Both the position numbers and the translations under genes were made by a program. Of a stretch of DNA of 64,000 bases, positions 22,628 through 33,310 are shown in pieces. A model generated the notes under the pieces. It saw only the letters and a program-made list of their open reading frames with translations, was not told the DNA's origin and did not search any database. Where the stretch lies: NCBI RefSeq assembly GCF_963678635.1, contig NC_087069.1:46580276-46644275 (forward strand), written 5' to 3'. This DNA comes from Symsagittifera roscoffensis. Taxonomy: Eukaryota; Xenacoelomorpha; Acoela; Convolutidae. Position 1 is the stretch's first letter. The number at the start of each line of letters is the position of its first letter.

Positions 22628-22749
22628 ATACTGATACAATAGTAATTAATGGGCATTATGTAGCCAAAAAATCAGAATGCAAATATTTAGGCCTTATTCT
22701 TGATTCAAGTTTATCTTTTCATGCTCAAATCAAAACAATTCTCCAAAAA

Positions 22750-23337
22750 ATGGCACAAGGAATTAAAACTATAGATACAATTGGACAACAACTGCCGACA
22801 TTATCATTAATTGCCTTGCTTCATTGTCTTGTTTTATCAGATTTAGATTATTCAGCAATATTTTTACAACAAATTAATGCTACTTTGATGCTATCTCTAG
22901 AGAAACAGTTGAACTGGGCGTTAAAAAGAACATATTTCAGGTTGAAATTTAAATCTTTTTCCCTTCTTCGCATTAGCAAATCGTTCATTGGAATCGAGAA
23001 AAGAATCGAATTAAAGTGTATAACATACTTATACCAATATCTTACAAACAAAAAGAAGGCTTTTCAAAATACATTGAGACTACCGACTGCCAATTATAGG
23101 CTCAATAAAAGAACGAAACAAAATATTTTTGACAAACATTGTTCAACCGCTTCTCTACAAAAATCATTTTTTCATTTGACTTCTAAAAAATGGAATTCAC
23201 TGCCCATAATTTTGCGCAATTTAGAAAAATCGAGAACAGGATTCAAGAAAAAATTGAAAGAATTTTACGTGAGTGAATTGAGAAACAATCCAATATGCAC
23301 AAATACAAATACGTGGCGTGATTTCAGTTTTTGCTAG
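22750..23337 (+). CDS. LINE ORF2 C-terminal region
   Basis: The frame continues the RT thumb (KYLGLILDSSLSF just upstream, then ILQKMAQGIKTIDTIGQQLP) and the characteristic C-terminal region ending in KKWNSLPIILRNLEKSRTGF and a Lys-rich KLKEFYV. The K-W-N-x-LP-xx-R motif is typical of CR1/Jockey-group ORF2 C-termini. It is separated from 21101-22627 by a frame change near 22600-22630. Confidence 0.8.
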   Translation: MAQGIKTIDTIGQQLPTLSLIALLHCLVLSDLDYSAIFLQQINATLMLSLEKQLNWALKRTYFRLKFKSFSLLRISKSFIGIEKRIELKCITYLYQYLTNKKKAFQNTLRLPTANYRLNKRTKQNIFDKHCSTASLQKSFFHLTSKKWNSLPIILRNLEKSRTGFKKKLKEFYVSELRNNPICTNTNTWRDFSFC

Positions 23338-24479
23338 TTCTATATGTGTTAATTTAGTTTAATTTTCCAGACATTTTTTGAAAGAGAATCTGTATATACT
23401 CTGTATATACGCTGTATGTTTGGACTATCTATAATCGTTTGTAAAGTTTTGATACCAGCTCGTTCTTAATTCTTAAAACTGATGTTTTTTTAGTACCCGT
23501 AACTTCATATATTTTAATCAACCAATTTCTGAACTGTAACCGAACTTGTTTTGTTTTGTTTATTGCTTGTTTTCTGATGTTGTGTTTTTGTTTGATGTAA
23601 CCAATGAATTTTAACCAACTTTATTATTTACACTTTGCTATACTGATGCCTCGGCTTTTTACTGTATAGTAATTTAGGTGTTCTTTCTTCTTCTTCTTCT
23701 ATTTGGTCGGCGTAATATTTCTGCAAAGAACAAATTGCTTTGTAAAACAGCATATTTCTTTCTATATAGTTAAAAAAAAACCTATACAGAAATGAAATAG
23801 AGAACAAAACAACGCTTGGGAAAATAATTACTGGTTTCAGCAAACTACAATTAGTGTTGCGAAATCATAACGAGAAAGGAAATTAGGTTTTTCCAAAAAA
23901 AATCAAAAAGTTTTTCCCAAATTATTTTTTTACAATTTGATTTTTTGAAAACTTCTGCTTAATATACTGTGTTTTGAAGCTTAATATACGCTTTACTCTC
24001 TCGACACGTTCGAATCATGAAAGAAATGGCGTGAACAAAAACTAGCGTGTAACGCACCTCAGGTGTTTCAAACCGATTAGAGAACAAGAAAACTGCACTT
24101 CCAAAAAATACATGGTTGAAAAACTACACAATGAACGCAACCGTAAGAAAAGACGGGGGAACGCAACGACGTTTCTGATTTCAAAATTTGAACGATGAAA
24201 ATAATTTCGACTAGAAGGTTTAGCTAAAATGGTCAAATCTTCAAAACTACTGGGCTTCAGATCTTCGTGAACGAAGCCCTAATGTGACCAAAGGCATACA
24301 ACAGCACTTCATTTTTGTGAAAATTAAAACAAAATCAATTGCAAAATCAACAAATTAAAAAAAAACGAGATTCATAATCCAGCGTAATTAGTATCTAAAA
24401 ATCAGACTTGTTTTTCTTAACTTATTTGTAGGCTCAATGAAAAAAAAAATGAGCGATAATATTAGGATGAGAGACCATA
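23338..24479 (+). other. LINE 3' tail and flank, no gene
   Basis: The 3' UTR of the LINE probably extends to the (TTC)n run at about 23685-23702. LINEs of this type often end in short microsatellites. No clear target-site duplication was identified. Beyond it is AT-rich DNA; a hairpin-like GGGCTTC-AGATCTTCGTGAAC-GAAGCCC lies near 24250. Confidence 0.45.
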
Positions 24480-25320
24480 AAAGCATCCACTAGTAGTTAC
24501 CTGACATCACCCCACCAAAGGGTCGACAATTTCAATATTTGAAAAACATTTATTTGAGAATTAACACTTCTGAAAATTTTCTAAAAAGATAAAAACGTTA
24601 TATCTAAGAAAGCAAACTGTAAGAACTAAGAGAGTAGTCATAATTGGAGTCCAGATAAACCTCCTGAGATTATCTTGAAAACTGCTCGCCATAGTGTTGA
24701 ACATTTCGAACCTGGAAAATATTTAAGATCTTAAATTTTTTTTAAAATCTTGAACGAGAATAAAAAACTGCAAATCTCAAAAATTAGGATGACTTGAGAG
24801 ATCGAATTTGGAGGCAAGTCTAGCTATCTCAGAGAACACCTCATTCTAGGGTTAGGATTGGAAAAACATTGAAAAAACGTCTTGTCTTATCTGGGAAACT
24901 ATAAGCATTTGAGCAATCAGCTTTGGAGGCAAGGTGAGCAACCCCTGAGAGTACCTCGACAACACCTGACTACAGGGCTGGCAATTTCATTTTTTGTCAA
25001 GTTTTAATATAATTTCTTTGAATTTTTTTGAAAAAAAATCATTAACAACGTGATATCTCGCAATCTAAAAAGATGTGATCATTCATTGTTTGAGGCAAGA
25101 TTTGCGACCCCTCAGATTACTTTGACAGCACCCAAGCACAGGGTCAAGAATTTTAAATCTTGTGGAATTTATATATCTGAGTTTTATAAAATATTTCGAA
25201 AAATATTAAAATTTTTGTATCACGTAAACTATAAAGATTTGGCTATTCATATTTGCAACCCCTAGGGTAACCCTGAGATCATCTCACTTCACGGTTGCTA
25301 ATTTCAAATTTGACGAAAAA
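24480..25320 (+). repeat. Degenerate tandem repeats, about 130-165-bp period
   Basis: A paragraph-like unit recurs about five times: gatatctcgcaatcta, then GGAGGCAAGGTGAGCAACCC, CTGAGAGTACCTCGACAACA and CCTGACTACAGGG, then an A/T-rich spacer (TTTTTTTGAAAA). Clear copies sit near 24500, 24790, 24910, 25080 and 25230. All copies are diverged, so the array is old. Non-coding. Confidence 0.6.
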
Positions 25321-25494
25321 AAAACATTGAATTCAAGCTGGAAAATTGGGAGAAAAATTTCTAACCATTGCAATATATGATATATATTAAGGGTGCAAAA
25401 ATTCTTTCGTTAAACACGCAAAATAATACGTTGAAAAAGCTTAAGCATGGCGAGATAGTGAGGCCGCATTTAAGGAAACAACAAATAAAAGATA

Positions 25495-25613
25495 GATAGA
25501 TATCACTCGACCCATTCTGATGATTATCCGGGGTACTCGATTTTGAAACACGCTTGAAAAAAAAAATGAAACACCCGAATACAAAATTTCTCCTCATTTG
25601 CAATGGTCAGAAC
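25495..25613 (+). repeat. Short interspersed repeat family B, copy 3
   Basis: Forward copy with GATATCACTCGACCCATTCT, GATGATTATCCGGGGTACTC, ACACCCGAATACAAAATTTC and CAATGGTCAGAAC. More diverged than the 11.7-kb copy. Confidence 0.6.
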
Positions 25614-26400
25614 TTAAAGAATGCAACTTATATTCAAACAATCAACCGACAAACCCAACAAAAAGCGAGTTATATTATCATGGAAGTTCAATGATAGTTT
25701 CGTAAAGAGCCATGGAGTAAGCATATTTTCGAAGAAAAACTATTCACTTACGACACCAAACTAGCATCTCAACTTGAGCCGAATGATTTACCGACATCAA
25801 ATATTAAATACATTTCTTCTAAAACCATGCAATTATAAATCGAAGAGATTTTTGCTAAAAAGAAATTTTCAAACGTTTTCGCAACTATGTGCATCGTCAG
25901 GATTTATACAATAACCTAATCTAAATGACGATAAGACATCAATTTACACATGTTATTTACAATAATTCACATTCATTTTGGTTCTAAACCATCATGTTAA
26001 AAAATTAGCCAATAACAGTATACTACTAAATTACTCTTAAGATGCAAATACTTTTAACCTCCAAAATCATTCAAACATTTTAAAATTAATTTGTCTGGAA
26101 GTTTCTGAGTCATAATTTCGATTTAGACATGTACGTTTAAAATAAAAAACTACAAATATTTTGGGACTAAATTTTCGGTGCTAACTCCCTGCTCCCAAAC
26201 TCATCGCGGTTGTACAAGCCTGTTTTCTCTTTCCTGATATGTATTGCCTCTGGTGTTAACAATTTTGATTAGTTGTTTGACCTATCTGTAATTTTTCAAC
26301 TAAGATCTGCGCTATTGCCCTCAAGTTGCAATTGCTGAAGGTTTAGGTCTACCGTGAGTTGATGTTGTGTGTAATTGTTGTGAAAAACGTTTTAAATAGA
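25614..26400. other. No gene seen; may include decayed LINE 5' UTR
   Basis: AT-rich DNA. Immediately before the PHD-finger frame (26210-26400) composition becomes less extreme, possibly the 5' UTR of the downstream LINE. Confidence 0.35.
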
Positions 26401-26406
26401 TTGGAA

Positions 26407-26998
26407 TGTCAATGAAAACAAGGAATGGATCTGTGGAAGATAGAGCTCAGGCAACAACATCAGACGACGAAGATCATTGTCTTAAGTGCAAGAAAGGGGG
26501 CGGTGAGAACTGAATTCAATGCGATATCTGGGACGACTGGTTTCACGATGGATGCTACGTTCTTCCTGTGGATCTTCTCCCCAAGATAACAAAAGCTAAG
26601 TTGTTGCTCTTTCGTTGCCTGATTTGTTTAAAAAAAAAGGCGTCACTTCCCTCTGTTGATGAAGTTATAAATACAATCACAGAAAACATTGCTGCGATCA
26701 TTGAAAAGGCAATAATCGAGTCATTTAAAGGCGACGCTGTCGTTAAATCAATGCCTACCAATCCGAAAACTGAGCCACCATCTGTTAATTCTTCTAGCAG
26801 TAGAAATTCGGAAATTAAATTGAACGTTATACCAGAGTTAAAAACAGAGCCTGGTCAGCACTCCTCGGTTAAGAGGATAGAACATGATGAGAAACATCTG
26901 GAAACCATATTGGAAACAATTGTTGAATGGGACATAAAGAGCCTGGCAGGCGTGAGAAGATTTGGACCGTTCAAACAAGATGCACTTAGACCCCGCTG
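26407..26998 (+). pseudogene. LINE ORF1 with broken PHD finger
   Basis: The ATG at 26407 opens MSMKTRNGSVEDRAQATTSD, then CLKCKKGGGEN, an in-frame TGA, then IQCDIWDDWFHDGCYVLPVD and LLPKITKAKLLLFRCLICLK. The spacing is that of a PHD zinc finger (C-x2-C ... CDxC-xxWFHxxC ... C-x2-C), but one Cys is now Trp (CDIW) and a stop splits the finger. The C-terminal half has the charged, ETIVEWDIKSLAGVRRFG-type segment seen before the RRM-like part of LINE ORF1 proteins. Confidence 0.65.
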
Positions 26999-27239
26999 AC
27001 TACTAGTCACTTTCAAAAATGCATCGACAGCCAGAAAAAGCTTGATGAAAGGACATCTTCTACGCAATCACGCCTATCCTGTATTCATTTGCAAATCGCT
27101 CACTAAGGATGAAGAAATGATTGAAAAGCGATTACTAAAGAAACGTTGGGACATGATACAAACAAATTTTCCCCGCGAAGAACTAAAAATCAGAAATTTA
27201 AAGCTGAATCACAATGAGATGGAGGTTCCTCTCGAAACG

Positions 27240-29966
27240 TGACTATCAATTCCTTCTATTTCAATAATTTCGCGGAACATTCGTAGTATTATTAGCCTGG
27301 ACAAACGATTAGATTGCATTAAGCTGTTAAAAATAAATTTGCCTGATTTACCTTGTCTCTTCGAAAAATGGCTTGATTCCGATGATTCGAACATTCTTCC
27401 ATCCTGTGGTTACATTGTTGTCTCTGAATGCTCTCGCAAACAAGGTCAACATGGTGGTGTAGCTGTTTTGGTCAAAAATTCAATCACTGTCACTGTTTTT
27501 AACAGTACACATTATCTCTATGATTTCTCTTGCGCTTGTGTTGTTATCAGCGACCCTATTACTTTCGTCATTAATATTTATAACCCACCTGTCTCTTCCT
27601 TTTTATCGTATTCCTCTGAGTACTTTGAAAAATTGTATGTTAGAGTATACCAATAATTATCTAGCTAAACGTCCCTTAGGATGCATAGTTGTTCGCAGCG
27701 ATTTTATTCTCTCTGACGTATGCTGGGGTTCATACCACGGCGCTTCTAATTATTCTAAAGATATTCTTGATTGTTTTGCACACTTCAATGGAATTCAGTT
27801 AGTATAATCCCCCACTTATGTCAGCCAGAATATATTAGACTTTTTTATGTGCATTAAGCCTCAATTAAGATCTATTGATGTTTTATCTGAAAAACTCAGT
27901 TCGGATCATTGTCCTATTACCATGTGTATATCTTTACAACACGACAAAACGATGACAGCCGGGTCTGATATCGAATTTTTTTCGAAATTTAGTTTCAATC
28001 CAGATATATTCAATGAAACCATGCGTTCCGATGAATCACTTTTAAGCACTTACTATATAGTGAATTCCGTTGATTTCTATAATAATTGGTACTCCTTCCT
28101 AACTTCGGCAGTGCAAGCCTCAACCCAGCGTAAGCGAAACAAACGTAGAAATCTCCCGTTTTTATTTTCAAGTCATTCTGTGCGTATATCAAATCAAATT
28201 GAAACCAAAAAGCGTCGGTTAGTGCAAATTGGGGACGAAACATCTATGAAACTTCTTACGCTACAGGAAGATATAAGTCAGTCTATAGAACTTGATAAAA
28301 TTTGCTTGTTTCTACTTTTAATACTCTTAGCACTAATGATTCTTTCAAACTACTTAAAAAGCTCTCTGGGGTTTTGCCTATACCTCCCGAGGTTTACCTT
28401 GGCAACGCCAAGGCCTCAGATGACAAGGCTAAAGCAGGACTGTTCAATGAGTTTTTATCATCTGTTTATCAGGAAAACTGGTTTAAGCTTACCCCTGCCT
28501 CAAATGGTTGAAATTGCGATTTTTATCTTAACGAGTTTCGTTTCGCACTAATTATTTTACAAAACTATTGTTAAAGGTACCTGCAAAGAGTAGTCCTGCT
28601 GCTGACAACATTCCTCCTTTAATTTTAAAAACAAGTGCGAGTATTATCGCCCCCTTTGCCTTTATTTTGTTTACCCAAATAGTAATATCTTTTACATGGC
28701 CCGGTTCCTGGAAAAGCGCATATATAACACCACTGCATAAATCGGCATCTAAAGCAGATATCAAAAATTATTGTGGTATTAGCATCTTATTAAGAGTTTC
28801 GCTCGTAAAATAAAAAAATTTTGTACAAATTATGAAAAATTTTGCCATAAACTCTCTGACTGTCAACATGGCTTTCGATCTGGAAGAAGTACGTTTACGC
28901 TGCTGCTTGATTATTTTGATAAGCTTTATTATTTTAACGATTAAAATGACGATTTTAGGTGTGCATATTTCGACTTAAAAAAGCATTCGACAGTGTTTCA
29001 CACAACAGATTGATTTTTAAACAAGAAACATTTGGCTTCGACAAGAAATTTGTACACCTTAAGCAACATGTATGTATTAGCAATGTCCTTTCTTCGCCGT
29101 GCTATCTTCCTAGTGGAGTTCCGCCAGATTTTACTTTCAATATTCATAAATGCCAGAGCGAGTTCTCTCTTCGATTTCTATTTGTTCGCTGATGATTTAA
29201 AACTTCTTTCAAATTCATCTTCGATCAATTTTCAAAGTGATATTCACAACGTTTATCAATGGTCTGTCGAAAATGGTCGTATTTGCAACACGCCACACGA
29301 GTATACTCTTAACAGTCTAGTTATTGAACGTGTACCTTCTATAAAAGACCTTGGCCCGAACACGTGAATATTAAATCTCTCCTGGACCGAACACGTTAAA
29401 AAAAAATCTGGTAAAGATCTGCGTTGCTTCTTCAGTTTAAAACCCAGCATCACATATAACATTCCAATGATAACAAAACTTCAACTCTGTATATCATGTG
29501 TCAGAAGTACTCTTCTTTTTAATTCATGCATATGGCAACCAAACATTGCTTCTCTTCGAACGCTGGAAAATGTACAACGCAAAGCAATAAAGTGGATTTG
29601 TCGATTAAATGAACACAAAATATCTATTGTGTCTTTTAAATTTTTACCTATCTGCTATCAGCTTATCTATTCGGATCTTGTTTTATTTTGCAACATTTTA
29701 CAAAATAATTACGATATTAAAGCTGATGATTAGGTAAATTTTGATTTTCCTGGGCCTGGCAGTCACGCTGCACATAGGATTTTGTTCGATGTTCCGAAAG
29801 TGTGCAAAACTTCATCATGGGTGACATATTTTATCCGGACAACTGCTTATGCCAACATCGTGTCAGCAAAATATTGGATTGACCTTGGCCAGGAGAAACC
29901 TGACAGTGCAAAAAGAAAACTCCGTGAACTTTTTATAAAACTTATCGATATCAGATTTCAACCCTG
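27240..29966 (+). pseudogene. LINE ORF2 remnant (APE endonuclease + RT)
   Basis: Endonuclease motifs are spread over 27339-27960 (frames 1-3) with the terminal SEKLSSDHCPITMCI. RT palm motifs lie at 28568-29220: LKKAFDS at 28973, SGVPPD near 29113, and ADDLKLLSN at 29193. The C-terminal RKAIKWICRLNEHKIS block lies at 29579 on. Multiple frameshifts and stops mean no part exceeds about 230 codons. It is presumed non-functional. Confidence 0.75.
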
Positions 29967-30089
29967 AAAACTCATGTAACTTTTTTATCAATTGTCGCTG
30001 TTTAACCTGTAGATCTTAATGCTCATACTTGTATTTCTGCCGCCTATATAAGGAAAAAAGTCTTTTATTAGTTAGAGTAGTAGTAGTTC

Positions 30090-31070
30090 CTCAATTCTAG
30101 TGGTCAAATGTCGAACAGTTTGTCCGACATAGGTGGAAGTGCATCCATTACATGACAGTTTATAAAACACTCTTGATTTGAGGTCATCAAAAAATGCTGA
30201 CTTCAGTAATGGTAAACATGATTCTAGTTTTCTTGTGGTGAAAACGATTTGAATGTTGGTTAAATTTTGTAACCTGTTAGCAAAATTTTGGCTATGGTTA
30301 CCTCTATATTGCACCATCAGCATTGGGGATTTGCGAACTCTTCTCACTATCCAGGGGCTTGCCCTTATCCTCAATGATTTTGCACAGGGCGTCTGCGCCA
30401 ACTTTGCGGACCAATTTTCAGGGTACAACTTTGTCAGCCATTGCGCCTTATTACTTTCCATGGCCTTATCAAAATGCTCCAAGCTTGAGGTACTCCAAAA
30501 AACCCTGTGTACAGTGCCTTGAATAACACTGAGTTGGGGCGCAGCTTCTTTAGTTCAGTATAGTCCCAGTGTCTGTTGGTTTTTGATACCAAATGCAAGT
30601 TACACCCCTATCGTGCGACACATTCATGTTCGAATCCAGTAAAGGCAAATTCCACTCTGAATTAGTTTCCTCTAGATTCAACTGCAGATTTGGACGGCAT
30701 CGAGAAAACAACTCGGCGCTCCTTTGACTTCTCTAACAATGTCATCCACATACCTGAGGAACAATGCCCTTTGTGGAGTATGCCTCTCCTTGTTCTTAGC
30801 GCGGCAGCAGCTTTCACAGAACCAGACTATCTCGGTTATTGATGCGTATACATCATCGGATATATTTCCGCATTTCAGATGATACCAGTTTCGGCAACTC
30901 TCGCATTCAACCCCCTTCGATCTATAAGTGACTTTCATGCGGCAACATGGGCACAAACCGTTTTTTGTCATTCATTTGCTGCATCTCCGTTTCCACCGGT
31001 ATTTCTTGTCTTTGAGCAAACTCGTACTCTTTCAGCCATGAGTTTGCCAGAATTCGAAAGCAAAACTTCT
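30090..31070 (-). mobile_element. Penelope-like retroelement fragment with PHD finger, RT motif C, thumb and GIY-YIG
   Basis: Read on the minus strand: a frame entering near 31070 (ILANSWLKEYEFAQRQEIPV), a PHD finger (CPCCRMKVTYRSKGVECESC, NWYHLKCGNISDDVYASI, VWFCESCC), then directly ALFLRYVDDIVREVKG, which is RT motif C of Penelope-like elements. After a +1 shift comes the thumb segment NLPLLDSNMNVSHDRGVTCI with WYQKPTDTGTILN. After another shift (30482-30095) come RAQWLxxxYPENWSAK-like sequence and a GIY-YIG endonuclease core (VFYKLSCNGCTSTYVGQTV...TRIEE). The fingers and palm motifs A and B are missing between the PHD and YVDD, so this is an internally deleted, dead copy. Confidence 0.75.
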
Positions 31071-31400
31071 TGCGGAACCTTCTTTCTCCTTAGCAACAGT
31101 TTTTTCATGCATATGGAATTACAACCAAAGTACTTCATAAGGTACAGTTCTAGACTTCATCTGACATTTATTTGTTGTAACTCAATTGGTTGTCCAAAAA
31201 AAATAACTCAGTTCATCTATTTCTGTTAAACCCTTGGTAAAATACTCAGGGCTAAATTGTCTTCAGAGCACCATAGGTGGTCTAAGAATACATACAGCAG
31301 CAATTCGATATTCGCCGATCGTCATATGTGACAGCTTATAGGGCCTGCGTGGGCTTAAAACCACTGGTGTAAACAATGTGATTGATTTTTAAACAGCTGT
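31051..31400 (-). repeat. Interspersed repeat family E, copy 2 (5' region of the PHD/Penelope element?)
   Basis: This matches 17703-18066. It lies immediately upstream (on the minus strand) of the PHD/RT frame and overlaps its first codons. Penelope elements often carry extra copies of part of themselves ahead of the ORF (pseudo-LTRs), which could explain the second, solitary copy. Confidence 0.55.
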
Positions 31401-31699
31401 AAATGAAAATACACGCTGAAACGAGAAACCGCTGATTTAAAAACGTTCGATGACTGTTTCAGCTTTCTACGCATATTCTTTCTTTAAAAGGGGCCTTTCC
31501 GGTTAGGTACGGTCGTGCACAAGCTGGATAGTGCCCATACCAGCATTAAATAAATACATCAATAAACAATATTGCAGGAATTAAGTCAAGTCAGCATTTC
31601 ATGCGTTGTCATTAAAGGTATTTATTTCAACCGTCCCTCCTCTATAAAAGCACTAGTTGATTGTCTATGAATTGAGTCTGCATCCCCGTATAGAAAAGC
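31401..31699. other. No gene seen
   Basis: Short spacer between the family E copy and the retrotransposon C-terminal fragment. It contains CTTTCCGGTTAGGTACGG, resembling element boundary sequence, but nothing assignable. Confidence 0.35.
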
Positions 31700-32420
31700 T
31701 AGCGCTCCTGAGCAGCGCGAAGCTTATCTTAGTTCTTATATATTTTCTTGTTTCTGAGTAGTTTTCATGCCTTTTTTCAACTAAGCGCTGCATTGTCCGT
31801 GCAGCTGCTGGGGCGACACCACCAGTGCAGCCAAATATGAGCGGGCAGAAGCTGCGCTGTTTGACCTGTAGAACTATCTGTTGGTGTTTTGAGTTTTTTA
31901 GTGATTCGTGGTACTTATAGGCATCTTTCCGTTATCTTCGTGAAGTTTTGGCGTGCGGGTTGAAGACTTTGACATCAAAGAAGGTTCGGCTAAACCTTGA
32001 GCCCCATAATCTGTTTGCTTTTACATCTAGTCGAACGTCTCCATCAGTTGTGGTTGAATTGTTGACAAAGCTCTCACCTTGCAACGACTGAAGTTTTGGC
32101 TCGATTTCAACATCATAGCAAACATCACTCATGAAGCTGGCAAAGGTATCACTGATTTCATCATGCCTCATGTGGATGTATCATTCTTTCGCAATGTGAA
32201 GGGCGTGGATATGGTCAAAAGATTGACCACTAGCGCACGTGAGTGGAATATTGGTTGGTTTCCATCCATATCTGAGATAAATTCCATCCCAGAATTCGGA
32301 TTTCATTAGGTTGAAATTATATTTGTTAAGTTGCAGTGCGTTTAGCAAGTTTGAGGCTCCTTCCTCTGAGGCTAGCTCAAATGCATATTTTTTGCTGTCA
32401 CTCAAGTTATTCAAACTGTT
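31700..32420 (-). pseudogene. Retrotransposon pol C-terminal region (HAL..GG..RHN family), broken
   Basis: Minus-strand frames read NNLSDSKKYAFELASEEGAS, LRYGWKPTNIP, a degenerate C-x-S-G...HALH, then after a shift MRHDEISDTFASFMSDVCYD, VEIEPKLQSLQGESF, ARLD-like DVRLDVKANRLWGSRFSRTF and FFDVKVFNPHA, and after a stop RSFCPLIFGCTGGVAPAAAR. This ordered set matches a C-terminal region I associate with RT-encoding retrotransposons common in cnidarians and other aquatic animals. Two zinc-ligand Cys are lost (C-A-S-G and HALHI) and at least two frame breaks are present. The clade is not certain. Confidence 0.55.
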
Positions 32421-33230
32421 AGTTCTCTTATGGTTTGTTTTTTCAGTTTTAAGTGTTTTGATTTTTTAACGGATTTTTTCTTGCTCAGATATAGCTGTTA
32501 ATGGGTCCCATACATTAAACTGAAAATGTTTTAATCGATTATTCTAAAAATTTATCTTAATCCGAAGGTAGCTTGATATTTAGACCACCCATTTTTAGTG
32601 GCAAAAAGCGATGTCTCTAAGTTCATGGCTAAAATTATCTTTACAAATTAAATTTGGAATTAGGTTTTCCTGCAGTATCTTCTCCCAATCCTGCATTATT
32701 TCTGTGGTATTGGGGTAATTTTAGCTAAAAATGACATCTACGCAACCCGTATATAATCGTTCTTTTTGGATTTTGGTTAAAGTAGGACATTTTGCAGTAA
32801 ATGTGTGAACAGAAAAAAAAAGACTCATCTTTAGCCGATTAAAAGCAAAAAATAAGTGTCGCATCTTGAGACGAAAATGAAAAGTTTAGTCTGAATAAGA
32901 CGAAGAAAAAGAAACAATTAAATTTTTATATAGATTAGTCAATGCATCAGTATCTATTGTTTTAATTCCTTGGGCCAATCCTTGCAATAGTTTTTTTTAT
33001 GAGATGGAATGTGCCAGGCGGTCACATTCTCAAGTTTTATCTTGATTTTGGGAGAAATGGTTATTTTGGAAATATCGAACTAGCCATTTCATGCTTAAGT
33101 TTATCACAGCAACTGGAAAGAGAAGTCGATGACATCAGAAGATGCGAGTTATAATTGCAAGAATATTGACAGAAAATTGTTCAAGAGTAAAACTGCTATT
33201 CGCAATATTGCTGAAATAACACATTAGAGT
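32421..33230. other. No gene seen
   Basis: AT-rich DNA lacking coding signals. Upstream exons of the membrane-protein gene (before 33231) could lie here or further left but were not identified. Confidence 0.35.
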
Positions 33231-33310
33231 AGAGATGCCTTGTTGCCGACAGAGAGCACCGTGAATTTCTTTGAGAGTGCCATCGCTGGGCAAAAGAGAA
33301 CCGTGGTTGG
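33231..33310 (+). CDS. Membrane-protein gene, earliest exon recognised
   Basis: After an AACACATTAG acceptor, the frame reads DALLPTESTVNFFESAIAGQ then KRTVV. It ends at a GTTGG|GTAGGT donor (phase 2). Base composition is clearly higher in G+C than the flanks. In OST-alpha-type proteins a segment of this kind (ending in a short basic KRRT-like turn) connects TM1 and TM2, which fits its place just before the TM2-like exon. The exon start could be a few bases different. Confidence 0.5.

Larger units (their letters stand above)
20389..23335 (+). mobile_element. CR1/L2-type LINE with 2A-like leader (ORF2, nearly full length)
   Basis: An ATG at 20389 opens a leader of about 52 residues with a hydrophobic stretch (ILTHLFLFALLLTQSG), followed by a 2A-like GDVE-K/NPGP motif. 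An APE-type endonuclease then begins (KFVHLNFQSIIRKRMQLKKF), with a shortened middle and a later LLGDYNINYLDSKEKENLD. A 508-codon frame (21101-22627) carries the reverse transcriptase: KNYRPISITCAFSKIFEKIL, FQFGFRKNISTQDAL, motif A LLDLSKAFDS, RGVPQGTVLGPLLFNLYVND, and NADD at motif C (normally YADD/FADD). The C-terminal part runs 22630-23335 in another frame and ends WRDFSFC*. Few breaks separate the blocks, so it is fairly young but inactive. The clade assignment is by general appearance. Confidence 0.85.
26401..30060 (+). mobile_element. Decayed CR1/Jockey-group LINE with PHD-finger ORF1
   Basis: ORF1 (26407-26998) has a PHD-like region and is followed by an ORF1 domain. ORF2 follows: an endonuclease with DLPCLFEKWLDSDDSN, the HGGVAVLVKNS motif and a SDHCPI terminal motif (27240-27960), then an RT with KSSPAADNIPPLILKTS, WKSAYITPLHKSA, HGFRSGRST, FDLKKAFDSVSHNRL and ADDLKLLSNS, and a C-terminal part ending near 29966. 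Frames change about ten times and internal stops are present, so it is dead and older than the 20.4-kb LINE. Its 3' tail meets the Penelope fragment tail-to-tail near 30060-30095, where (TAG)n lies. Confidence 0.8.
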
